64,000 nt of DNA from JAKLKS01 sp964370855 (lineage in GTDB: Bacteria; Planctomycetota; JAJSAM01; JAKLKS01): positions 1 through 64,000 of the forward strand of contig CAYJMF010000008.1 of the NCBI GenBank assembly GCA_964370855.1, given 5' to 3'. The notes under the pieces are model-generated. The model saw nothing but the letters and a program-made list of their open reading frames with translations. It was not told the DNA's origin and searched no databases. Position numbers and translations under genes: made by a program. Shown here piece after piece: positions 34,601 through 41,920 of this stretch. The stretch's first letter is position 1, and the number at the start of each line of letters is the position of its first letter.

Positions 34601-35507
34601 GGGCCGCAGCGAGGAGGACATGACGCTGCCGCAGGTGGGCAAGTTCAACCACTGCATCGCCTGGGTGCCCGACTCCGACGGGAAGGGCACGCCGATGTTC
34701 CTCGACGGCACCGCCCAGTACAACTCCCTCCACTCGGTTCCCGCCATGGACCGCGGCGCCCGGGTCCTCATCGTCCGGCCCGAGGGCGGCGAGATCGTCC
34801 AGATCCCCTGGAACACCCCCGAGGAGTACCTCTTCGGGCAGGACTACGCCGTGGACCTCGACGCCTCCGGTGCGGCCACCCTCGAGGGGACGGCGCGCTT
34901 CACCGGGGACTTCTCCGTCTTCGCGCGCAGCTTCTTCTCCGTCGAGGGGAAGCGGCCCCTGGCCCTCCAGCAGCTCCTCGGCCCCGCCTTCGGCAAGAAC
35001 GAGATCGTGGCCTCGACGTTCCCCGACCTCGCCGACATCGGATCGCCGGAGGTGAAGATCGGCCTCACCCTCAAGGTGGCCCGGCTCGGGCAGGTGGAGG
35101 GGGGGAAGATGTCCATCCCCGTGAAGTTCATCCAGTTCCCCCTCCTCCAGCAGCTCGCCGGCATCTCGTCCATCGAGAAGCGGGAGCACGACCTCGTGCT
35201 GATGAACCCGCTCGCCCTCACGACCCGCGCCGTGGTCCGGATCCCCGAGGGCTGGAAGGTCTCCTCCCTGCCCGGCGACCGCGACGTGGACACCCCCTTC
35301 GGCCGCTTCTCCGTGAAGGCGAGGGAGGAGGACGGCGCCGTCGTCTTCGAGAGGAACGTCGCCTTCAAGACCCACCGCCTCGGCACCGGGGAGTACCCGG
35401 CATTCCGGGACATGGTGGCGAAGGCCAACAACTCCCTCACGGAGAAGATCGTCCTCGAGCGCGTCGCCGCCGAGGGCGCCGCGCCGGCGGAGGGCGGGGG
35501 CAAGTAG
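31635..35507 (+). CDS. Large secreted TPR - DUF3857 - transglutaminase-like protein
   Basis: 1290 residues from ATG 31635, giving a signal peptide (about 6-24). Residues about 140-325 include a WxNG sandwich (DEAIVAWVNGTKVLERDVI); about 350-680 are TPR repeats (EAYYALAGYYTF, DAVARWKEALRVNPKNA). About 695-900 match DUF3857 (TKIVKILNNQGVKQN-like strands, YVRWPQLQPGDAIEV). The transglutaminase-like core follows, with catalytic Cys962 in WGDCKDKAILIRTLL, His in FNHCIAWV and Asp in MFLDGTAQY, so the Cys-His-Asp triad is complete. The family includes proteases and cross-linkers, but the substrate is unknown. A TATACT at 31592-31597 could be a -10 element, immediately after palindrome A2. The next gene is a paralogue. 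Confidence 0.85.
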   Translation: MRLRPLRFAAAALALLAGAGTLRADETSSRIDEAEDLALREESRAKYEEALAGFEKAFDLAVKDAATTEDAPRAARSRARAEAYLTKIDALSGKTSGHRRADEFLRGFKAEELGPVLKGWVDWERVRFLRQAGEVDASRELLGSLGFVTKWWIVGPFDNERGQGFSKVQGPLDDEGITVDLSATFQGKERRVGWRAVPAVHPYGWIDLDTMLRPADQCLAYAVTWLRFDEPADVALRFGSDEAIVAWVNGTKVLERDVIRNGGFDQDVVGVSMAKGWNRILVKVCDNTGPWGFRMRVTGKDGTPVADLAVPGSEEEVQAAAAATADGPEAARVEASRGALDALEPAAPKGATAEEGSEDARAYFWLGLLHRARQYDDQKKDLTDRKYLERAAKLRPDDPVYRFHAAESATRPIEMAVEKEENQQRRGREKAVELDPEYAEAYYALAGYYTFSLPNLPRAEEMVRRALAINDSFLEAHLLLADVLRRRGFATEADLEMRALLARPEFAGRTALLREKADAGDEAGLMAAAADACRKALDIDREDGASRARLARILQREGLADDAVGVFDERIRLNPFDLDAHRRKAFFLEGLARLPESAAAAAAGLELAPEDEYLLDLEGRVLHRLGRREDAVARWKEALRVNPKNAVLKRYLEWLDPSMKPFELPYVEDANGLLASVRGREKENPENDPSVVVLDKGVVRVNTDGTYSTFTQKIVKILNNQGVKQNVFYSAGGFFSAEQSFEWRTARVWRADGSVEEAQVQAGAPYVRWPQLQPGDAIEVQHRVDQLAQTFFGDYYGDHWMFVDRVPIVRSEWTVISPVEKELAVHVKNMPGDSGTPAVSKTEDGKFTVRTWSLKDVPKIRLEPGMPHPGETRPVVEVSSYHDWNQFATWWWNLIKKQFVVDDGMREKVAELVKGKETRLEKVRAIYDFVVTDIQYQAWEFGVHGYKPYSATAIFNRKWGDCKDKAILIRTLLAEVGIEAFPVLIYATEGRSEEDMTLPQVGKFNHCIAWVPDSDGKGTPMFLDGTAQYNSLHSVPAMDRGARVLIVRPEGGEIVQIPWNTPEEYLFGQDYAVDLDASGAATLEGTARFTGDFSVFARSFFSVEGKRPLALQQLLGPAFGKNEIVASTFPDLADIGSPEVKIGLTLKVARLGQVEGGKMSIPVKFIQFPLLQQLAGISSIEKREHDLVLMNPLALTTRAVVRIPEGWKVSSLPGDRDVDTPFGRFSVKAREEDGAVVFERNVAFKTHRLGTGEYPAFRDMVAKANNSLTEKIVLERVAAEGAAPAEGGGK

Positions 35508-35568
35508 CCCCCGGGGGCGCACCGGAACGAAACGGATCGCAGGGGACCCAAGGGAAGAGGTACCTACC

Positions 35569-38500
35569 ATGATTCGCTGCACCCCGCTCCTCGCCGTCGT
35601 ACTGGCCATGGCCGGCGCCGTCCCGGCCGCCGCCTCCGACGCGGAACTGGTGACCGGGCCGCCGGGCTTCGCCGCCGGCGACGCCGACGCCGCCCTCGCG
35701 GCCCTCGTCGGCGTGGTCGAGAGGGACTCCCGGGGCCCCCTCGGCCAGGCCGCCCTCATCGCCGCCCGCCCCCTCTGGGACGCGGCCCGCGACCCCGCCC
35801 CCGCCGTGGCCCGCCTCGAGGCGCTGCTGGCCCGCGGGGGCCTCCAGGGGGACACGGACGAGACCGTGCGCCGCACCCTCGGGGACCGCTACCTCGCCTC
35901 CGGCGACGCGGCGAAGCGGGCCGCCGTCGGCGTGGACGCCGGCTACCTCGGCGACTTCCTCGTCTGCGGCACCTTCGGCGTCTCCGCCCGGGCCGCCGTG
36001 GACGTCCCCTACCCGCCGGAGGCCTCCATCGATCTCGAGAAGGAGATGGCCGGACGCCGCGGCCCCGTCCGCTGGAAGCCCTACCGCAACCTCGGCATCG
36101 GGGAGATCATCGAGCCCCACCAGTACCTCCGCCCCACGGACGGCGTCGCCTACGCACTGGCCCAGGTCCGCTCCGCCGCCGGCGGGCCCGCGGTCATCAA
36201 GGTGACCTGCTGGGGCGCCCACAGGGTGTGGCTCAACGGGGCCGAGATCCTCCACCGCGACGGGCTCCGGGAGACCCACGCCCGGACCGCGTGGATCCCC
36301 GTCACACTGGCTGCGGGCTGGAACCGCGTCCTCGTGAAGATCGCCGGCTCCGACGGCTTCGCCCTCAAGGTCTGCGATCCCGCCACGGGCCTCCCGTTCC
36401 GGGGGCTGGAGGTCGAGAAGGGGCTGGTCCTCCACCCCGCGGCCCCCGCCGCCCCGCCCCCGGCCTCCGTCGCCTACCGCTCCAACCTCGACGCCCTCCT
36501 CGCCGGGGAGCCCGCCACCCCCTCCGACCGCGTGGTCCGGGCCATGGTGGCCGGCTCCTACGACCTCCCCTGGGTCCGGTGGACCGACCTCGAGCGCGCG
36601 GCGAAGGACGCCCCGAAGGACCCGGGCATCCTCTTCCGCTTCGCGGAGTACGTCGAGGAGTTCCGCGAGATGCCCGAGCCCCGCTGGAGGAAGAACCGCG
36701 CCCGCTCCCTCTACGAGGACGTGCTCGAACTCTCCCCGGGCCACGTGCCCGCCGTGCTCGCCCTCGCGGACATGCTCAACGGCGAGGATCGCACGGAGGA
36801 GGCCCTGGCCGGCATCAAGGCCCTCCCCGCCGCCGACGGCCCCGTGGACGCCGCCGCCGCCGCGACCCGGGCCGCCATGGAGCGGAGCCGCTCCCTCTTC
36901 CCCGGCCTCGACCCGCTCCTCGAGGGGAATCCCGGCTTCGCCGAGGGCTGGTGGACGCGGGTCCGCTTCTGCCAGGACCGCGGCTGGCCCAAGGAGGCGG
37001 AGGAGGCGGCGCGCCGGACCCTGGAGGCGAATCCCCGCCACGCCGGCGCCCTCAACTACATGCTCCGCCTCGCCGACGGCTACGGCGACGCCGCCGCCTC
37101 GGAGAAGGCCTGCCGCGCCGTCCTCGCCGCGGACCGCGGGAACTCCCGGGTCGCGCGGCGCCTCGCCGACATCCTCCGCGATCGCGGCGACGCCGACGGC
37201 TGCAGGAAGGTCCTCGAGGAGGTCGTGGCGACCTGGCCCTCGGACTTCGACTCCCGCGAGGAGCTGGCGAAGGTCCACGCAGCGGCGAAGCGGTTCGACG
37301 AGGCGCTGGCCGTCTGGAGGGAGCTCGAGTCGCTCTCCCCCCTCGAGGAGTCCTACCCGCGGGAGATCGGCGCCCTGCTCCGCCTCCGCGGGGACGACGA
37401 GGGGGCGAAGGCGGCGTGGCGCCGCTCCCTGGCCCTGGACGGCGGGCAGGCGACGCTGCGCCGCGAACTGGAGAGGCTCGACGGCGGCGGTTTCGACTTC
37501 GCGGCCCCCTTCCGGGTGGACGGCGTCGCCATGGCCCGGGAGGCCGGCGGCCAGGAGAAGTACCCCAAGGCGGTCTCCGTCCACGTGGTGGACATGCAGG
37601 TGATCCGGGTGAACGAGGACGGCTCCTGGTCCTCCATCACCCACGACGTGCACAAGATCCTCAACGAGAAGGGCCGCGAGAAGTACTCCGAGACCTTCGT
37701 GCCCGGGGAGGTGCTGGAGGTGCGCGCCATCTCCCCCGAGGGCGAGGTGTTCCTGCCCATCGGCGCCCGGGGAAACTCCTTCACGCTGGAGGGCCTGCAG
37801 GGCGGGTGGATCGTCGAGACCCGCCACCTCTCCGACGGGCGCCGCGCGGAGACGGGCTTCGACGGCGGCGGCTGGTACTTCCAGGACCCCGGCTTCGAGC
37901 GGGGCGAGGACCCGGACCCCGTCGTCCTCTCCCGGCTCGTCGTGGACATGCCCGCGGGCATGGAGGTGCCCCTGCTCCTGCGGAACTACGGGCCGGCTCC
38001 GGCGCCGAAGGTGGAGAACGGGCGCAAGGTCTACGTCTTCGAGAAGAAGGACCAGGACCGCGTCGAATCGGAGCCGGCCATGCCCGGCGCCGCGGAGATC
38101 TGCCCCTCCGCCCACTTCTACCAGCCCGGCTCCTGGGAGGCCGTGAACCTCGAGGCCCTCGACTTCCTCCCCCGGCTCTCCTCCTCCCCGCTGCTGGAGG
38201 CGAAGGCGCGGGAGGCGACGGCGGGCGTGGAGGGCGACGTGGCCCGCGCCCGGGCGCTCTACGACTTCGTCAACCGGGAGATCGTGGGCAACGCCGGGGG
38301 CTGGGGGCCCACGGGCACCCTCCTCGAGAGGAGCGGCAACCGGTTCATGCTCTTCGGATCCCTCCTGACCGCCGCGAAGGTGCCCTTCGACATCGTGCGC
38401 GTCTCCACGGGGCCCGAGGAGGACAAGACCTGGGAGATCGTCTCCGACGAGCTCTTCCCCGACCTCGGCCTCGTCGTGCGCGGACCCGACGGCGCCACCA

Positions 38501-39285
38501 TGGAGGACGACGCCTTCGTCTTCCCCTTCGCCCGCCACACACCCTTCGGCCGCGTCCCCGAGAGGGACCGGGGCCGCAAGGCGATGATCCCCGGCCCCCG
38601 CGGCCCGGTCCTCTTCCTCATGCCCACGGGGGACGACTCGGACATCGAGTCCCGCGTCTCCGTGGCGGCGGTCCTCGGCGCCGCGCCCGCGGACACGACC
38701 TTCACCCTCGACTACACGGACCCCGGCGACGGGTGGTTCGGCACCAAGGAGCGCATCAAGGACATGAACGAGGACGACCGGCGGAAGGACACCGCGCGCA
38801 CCGTGGAGCGGTTCCTGCCGACGACGACGCTGCGCGACTACTCCTACCCCGGGCTCGAGGACGCCGGGGCCCCCTTCCGTCTCCGGGCCGACGGGGGGCT
38901 CCCCCAGGCCCTCCGCGACGAGGGCGGGAGCATGGTCCTTCCCCTCGGCATCGACCCCTTCGAGGCCTCGGGCCGCTACGTCGAGCGGCCCGAGAGGTCC
39001 TGGCCCTTCCTCGCCCAGGGTTCGGTCACGCGCCGGGACTCCGTCTCCTGGGACCTCGCGGGCCGCTGGACCGTGGCCTCGCTGCCACGCGGCCATACCG
39101 CCGTGTCGAAGATCGGGACCTACTCGCTCACCGTGGCGCTGGAGGAGGGCCGGGTGCTCGTGGAGCGCCGCGTCCGCTTCGCCCCCTGCCGCTACAGCCC
39201 CGACGAGTACCGCGAGTTCGTGGCCTGGTGCCGCGCCATCGACACCGCCGAGGAGCAGCGCATCGTCCTCGCCCCGAAGCAGTGA
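35569..39285 (+). CDS. Paralogue of 31635-35507 with degenerate transglutaminase site
   Basis: 1238 residues from ATG 35569 with a signal peptide (about 5-22). Same order as the preceding protein: WxNG sandwich (AHRVWLNGAEILHRDGL, about 215-270), TPR region (about 320-640), DUF3857-like strands (WSSITHDVHKILNEKG), and a transglutaminase-like fold. Aligning to the neighbour, Cys962 becomes Ser922 (RSGNRFMLFGSLL), the His of FNHCIAW falls on Asp (FPDLGLVV) and the Asp of FLDGTAQY falls on Phe (FVFPFARH). All three catalytic positions are therefore changed and it should be inactive as a cysteine enzyme. It may be a regulator, binding partner or scaffold. Separated from its partner by only 61 bases and probably co-transcribed. 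Confidence 0.85.
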   Translation: MIRCTPLLAVVLAMAGAVPAAASDAELVTGPPGFAAGDADAALAALVGVVERDSRGPLGQAALIAARPLWDAARDPAPAVARLEALLARGGLQGDTDETVRRTLGDRYLASGDAAKRAAVGVDAGYLGDFLVCGTFGVSARAAVDVPYPPEASIDLEKEMAGRRGPVRWKPYRNLGIGEIIEPHQYLRPTDGVAYALAQVRSAAGGPAVIKVTCWGAHRVWLNGAEILHRDGLRETHARTAWIPVTLAAGWNRVLVKIAGSDGFALKVCDPATGLPFRGLEVEKGLVLHPAAPAAPPPASVAYRSNLDALLAGEPATPSDRVVRAMVAGSYDLPWVRWTDLERAAKDAPKDPGILFRFAEYVEEFREMPEPRWRKNRARSLYEDVLELSPGHVPAVLALADMLNGEDRTEEALAGIKALPAADGPVDAAAAATRAAMERSRSLFPGLDPLLEGNPGFAEGWWTRVRFCQDRGWPKEAEEAARRTLEANPRHAGALNYMLRLADGYGDAAASEKACRAVLAADRGNSRVARRLADILRDRGDADGCRKVLEEVVATWPSDFDSREELAKVHAAAKRFDEALAVWRELESLSPLEESYPREIGALLRLRGDDEGAKAAWRRSLALDGGQATLRRELERLDGGGFDFAAPFRVDGVAMAREAGGQEKYPKAVSVHVVDMQVIRVNEDGSWSSITHDVHKILNEKGREKYSETFVPGEVLEVRAISPEGEVFLPIGARGNSFTLEGLQGGWIVETRHLSDGRRAETGFDGGGWYFQDPGFERGEDPDPVVLSRLVVDMPAGMEVPLLLRNYGPAPAPKVENGRKVYVFEKKDQDRVESEPAMPGAAEICPSAHFYQPGSWEAVNLEALDFLPRLSSSPLLEAKAREATAGVEGDVARARALYDFVNREIVGNAGGWGPTGTLLERSGNRFMLFGSLLTAAKVPFDIVRVSTGPEEDKTWEIVSDELFPDLGLVVRGPDGATMEDDAFVFPFARHTPFGRVPERDRGRKAMIPGPRGPVLFLMPTGDDSDIESRVSVAAVLGAAPADTTFTLDYTDPGDGWFGTKERIKDMNEDDRRKDTARTVERFLPTTTLRDYSYPGLEDAGAPFRLRADGGLPQALRDEGGSMVLPLGIDPFEASGRYVERPERSWPFLAQGSVTRRDSVSWDLAGRWTVASLPRGHTAVSKIGTYSLTVALEEGRVLVERRVRFAPCRYSPDEYREFVAWCRAIDTAEEQRIVLAPKQ

Positions 39286-39296
39286 GCGAGGGGGGG

Positions 39297-39406
39297 AGGC
39301 AGGGACGTTCCTAACCAAGTAACTAACTCGGCGGGTGCCCCCCCATCGGCATGGCGAAGTACCCTCGCCCGCCGAGTTAGTTACTTAGTTAGGAACGTCC
39401 CCGCCT
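39297..39406. repeat. Palindromic element A3
   Basis: Two 39-base arms (39297-39335 and 39368-39406), 37 of 39 positions complementary, around a 32-base centre. The outer ends AGGCAGGGACGTTCC / GGAACGTCCCCGCCT match A1 and A2, and the inner TAACTAACTCG matches A2. It begins 12 bases after the stop of the pseudo-transglutaminase gene. Confidence 0.85.
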
Positions 39407-39453
39407 TTTACGCTTTGGATTCCGCATTCCCGCAACCTTCGGAGAATTTCCCC

Positions 39454-40722
39454 ATGGCGCAGAGCAGGGCCGGCGTCTTCTTCGGCATCGTGGTCGTCGC
39501 CGCCGCCGCCGGTCTCGGCTGGCTGGCCCTGGCGCGCAAGGGGGCGGAGCCGGCGGCCAACCCGGCCCCCGTCGTGGGACCCGTTCCGGACGCCGGCACC
39601 CTCCCGAAGAAGCCCTCCCCGCACAGGGAGCGGCCGACGCTCCCCCCGGACGCCCCCGTCCCCGCCACGAAGCAGGGCTGCGAGGGCTTCCTCGCGGCGA
39701 TGGCCGCCGTCCCCTCCCCGCCGCCGGGGGGCGGCCTCGTCTTCCTCTTTCCGGAGGTCCGCGCCGCGGCCATGGACGCATGGAACGCACTGGACTCCGC
39801 CGCCGCCGAGCCCGCGGTGCTGGCCGCCCTCGGCGGGGACGGCGACGCCACGGAGTGGAGCGAGGACCGTCTCCACGCCGCGGGCATCCGCCTCCGCGCG
39901 GGGAAGCCCGACGGGGCGGCGACGCTGGCGGAATTCCTCAAGACCGGCGCCGAGATGGTGGACGCCGACGGCCTCCCCGACGCCGCCCGGTCCGCCTCCT
40001 GGCTCCCCCCCGGGGAGGGCGGCAACTTCGTCCGCCGCCTGCTCGCCGAACCCGCCGACGGCTTCGACGAGGAGCACCTCGAGGAGATCCTGCGCACCGC
40101 CGCCGTGCTCGGCAACGGCGCCTCCCCCGCGGACCTGAAGAGGTTCCTCGACGCCGAGGACGGGACCTGGGAGCTCGGGGTCGTCGGGGCCGCCGCCGGC
40201 GCCCTCATGCGGCTCGGCGACGACTCCGGCGGGAAGGTCATCGACGCCCTCGCCGCCGAGGACTGGTTCGACGCCGAGGAGGCCGCCCGCGGCCTCGGAG
40301 CACGGGGGAACGTCTCCGTCCTCCCCTGGCTGACGCGCATGCTCACCTGCGATCAGGAGTGGACCCGGGCCGCGGCGGCGAGGGCCATGGGCGTGGTCGG
40401 GGACCGATCCTCCGTCCCGGCCCTGGTGAAGGCTCTGGCCGATCCCGACGGGGACGTGCAGGCGGAGGCGGCCATCGCGCTGCTGCGCGTCGGCGATCGC
40501 ACGGGGATCGACCGGGCGCGGAAGGCGCTCTCCGACATGGATCCGGAGATCCGGACGGCGGCATGGCGCGCCGTCTTCGAGTCCTCCGACGAGGGCTCCC
40601 GAGAGGCGGCGACGGCCCTCCTCGGCGTCGGATGCCCCAACCCGAAGGACCCGAAGCGCGGTCCCGAGGCGCAGTGCCGCGTCTGGGCGGCGGCGCTGCT
40701 CCTGCGGCTCGGCGTCAGGTAG
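39454..40722 (+). CDS. Membrane-anchored HEAT-repeat protein
   Basis: 422 residues from ATG 39454. An uncleaved anchor or signal peptide (about 7-26), Pro-rich linker (about 35-85), then alpha-helical repeats. The last 170 residues are clear HEAT/PBS-lyase-type repeats (TRAAAARAMGVVGDRSSVP, DVQAEAAIALLRVGD, EIRTAAWRAVFESSD). Such repeats form protein-binding superhelices. No catalytic motif. It is close behind palindrome A3, which separates it from the pair of large proteins upstream. Confidence 0.7.
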   Translation: MAQSRAGVFFGIVVVAAAAGLGWLALARKGAEPAANPAPVVGPVPDAGTLPKKPSPHRERPTLPPDAPVPATKQGCEGFLAAMAAVPSPPPGGGLVFLFPEVRAAAMDAWNALDSAAAEPAVLAALGGDGDATEWSEDRLHAAGIRLRAGKPDGAATLAEFLKTGAEMVDADGLPDAARSASWLPPGEGGNFVRRLLAEPADGFDEEHLEEILRTAAVLGNGASPADLKRFLDAEDGTWELGVVGAAAGALMRLGDDSGGKVIDALAAEDWFDAEEAARGLGARGNVSVLPWLTRMLTCDQEWTRAAAARAMGVVGDRSSVPALVKALADPDGDVQAEAAIALLRVGDRTGIDRARKALSDMDPEIRTAAWRAVFESSDEGSREAATALLGVGCPNPKDPKRGPEAQCRVWAAALLLRLGVR

Positions 40723-40738
40723 TTCCGCGCCTCCGCGC

Positions 40739-41245
40739 CTAGTCCCGCGTCCTCGTGGAGATGGCGACCTTGAACCGGCGCGTCCGGCCGGACCCCCCGT
40801 ACCAGACGTCCACGAGGATCCGCAGCTTCACCTTCACCCGCGTCTCCCCGCGGGTGAGCTTCGCCTTGAATTCCGAGGACACGGGGGTGACGGTCCACTC
40901 CCCCCCGTAGGAGTCCACGAGGGTCTGCTCGAGGCCGGAGGCGAAGGCGTCCTCCGAGTCCCCGTCCAGGGTCCCGGCGGCGGAGGTCCCCTTCTTCCCC
41001 ACGGGCGCCATGGTCCCCGTGAGGACGAGGCCGTCGGGGTCCTCGACGGAGAAGGAGGTCTCGTCGGGGAAGGACGCCGCGAGGGTCGTGAAGCCGCCCC
41101 CCCGGCTCCCGCCCCCGGAGACGACGAGCCTCCCCTCCGTGAACCAGTCGGTGCCCGCGAAGCCCGCGAGGGCCGACGCGAGGGGGAGGAGAAGGGCCAG
41201 GGCGAATCCGGCGGCGACCCGGCGCGGCAGGGCGGTGGGGCGCAT
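40739..41245 (-). CDS. Small secreted protein, tandem paralogue 1
   Basis: 168 residues from ATG 41245, with AAAGGAGG upstream. A signal peptide (about 10-28, ending near ALAGFAG) precedes a beta-rich mature protein of about 140 residues without cysteines. It shares its layout with the next gene: WFTEGRL vs WTTEGKF, FSVEDPDGLVLTGTMAPVG vs FSIETPDGLALTGPLTPVG, EFKAKLTRGETRVKVKL vs TVKAKFSKGGARLSVKV. I do not recognise the family. The pair is on one strand, 69 bases apart, and convergent with the HEAT gene. Confidence 0.65.
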   Translation of the reverse strand: MRPTALPRRVAAGFALALLLPLASALAGFAGTDWFTEGRLVVSGGGSRGGGFTTLAASFPDETSFSVEDPDGLVLTGTMAPVGKKGTSAAGTLDGDSEDAFASGLEQTLVDSYGGEWTVTPVSSEFKAKLTRGETRVKVKLRILVDVWYGGSGRTRRFKVAISTRTRD

Positions 41246-41314
41246 GGAGGCCTCCTTTGGCGGCTCGTGCCCCCGAGACTACGCTTTCCGGCCCCGGGAT
41301 CCACGGGGAGATCG

Positions 41315-41827
41315 CTACTCGTCGGGGGTGCGCGTGGAGTAGCTCTCCCTGGCGCGCGAGGTCTTCCCGGACAGGGTCCTGACGGCCGTCACGGAGAGTT
41401 TCACCTTCACGGAGAGGCGCGCGCCCCCCTTCGAGAACTTCGCCTTCACGGTGCCCGTGCCGGAGACGGCGGTCCACTCCTCGCCCGTCGCCGACTCGAT
41501 TTCCTGCTCCATGATCACCACGAGGTCCGCGAGGGAGGAGGCATCCAGCACCCCCTTCGCCGCGGTCCCCTTCGTCCCCACGGGGGTCAGCGGCCCCGTG
41601 AGGGCGAGCCCGTCGGGGGTCTCGATGGAGAAGGCGGCGCCGTCGATGAACTCGACCTGGAGGGCCGCCGGCCCCGAGACGCGGTGCCCCGCCAGGTTCC
41701 GGGTGAACTTCCCCTCCGTGGTCCAGGAGCCGCCGGAGAAGTCCGCGAGGGCTCCCGCGAGGGGGAGAATCAGGGCGAGGGCGAAGGAAGCGAGGGCGGT
41801 GCGCGCGGGGAAGGAGGGAAGGGGCAC
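41315..41827 (-). CDS. Small secreted protein, tandem paralogue 2
   Basis: 170 residues from GTG 41827, with AAAGGAG eight bases upstream. Signal peptide about 8-27. The mature part is beta-rich and aligns along its whole length with the product of 40739-41245, about one third identical by eye. Repeated LxxTxPLTPVG-type strands suggest a small sandwich domain. Function unknown; the duplication suggests selection for dose or for two variants. Confidence 0.65.
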   Translation of the reverse strand: MPLPSFPARTALASFALALILPLAGALADFSGGSWTTEGKFTRNLAGHRVSGPAALQVEFIDGAAFSIETPDGLALTGPLTPVGTKGTAAKGVLDASSLADLVVIMEQEIESATGEEWTAVSGTGTVKAKFSKGGARLSVKVKLSVTAVRTLSGKTSRARESYSTRTPDE

Positions 41828-41920
41828 GGGAGCGCTCCTTTCGGGGCCGGAACCCAGAGGGTAAGGGAGGAACGGAGGGGGGTCAAGGTGCGGGACGAGG
41901 AGACGGCTCCCCCCCCTCCC

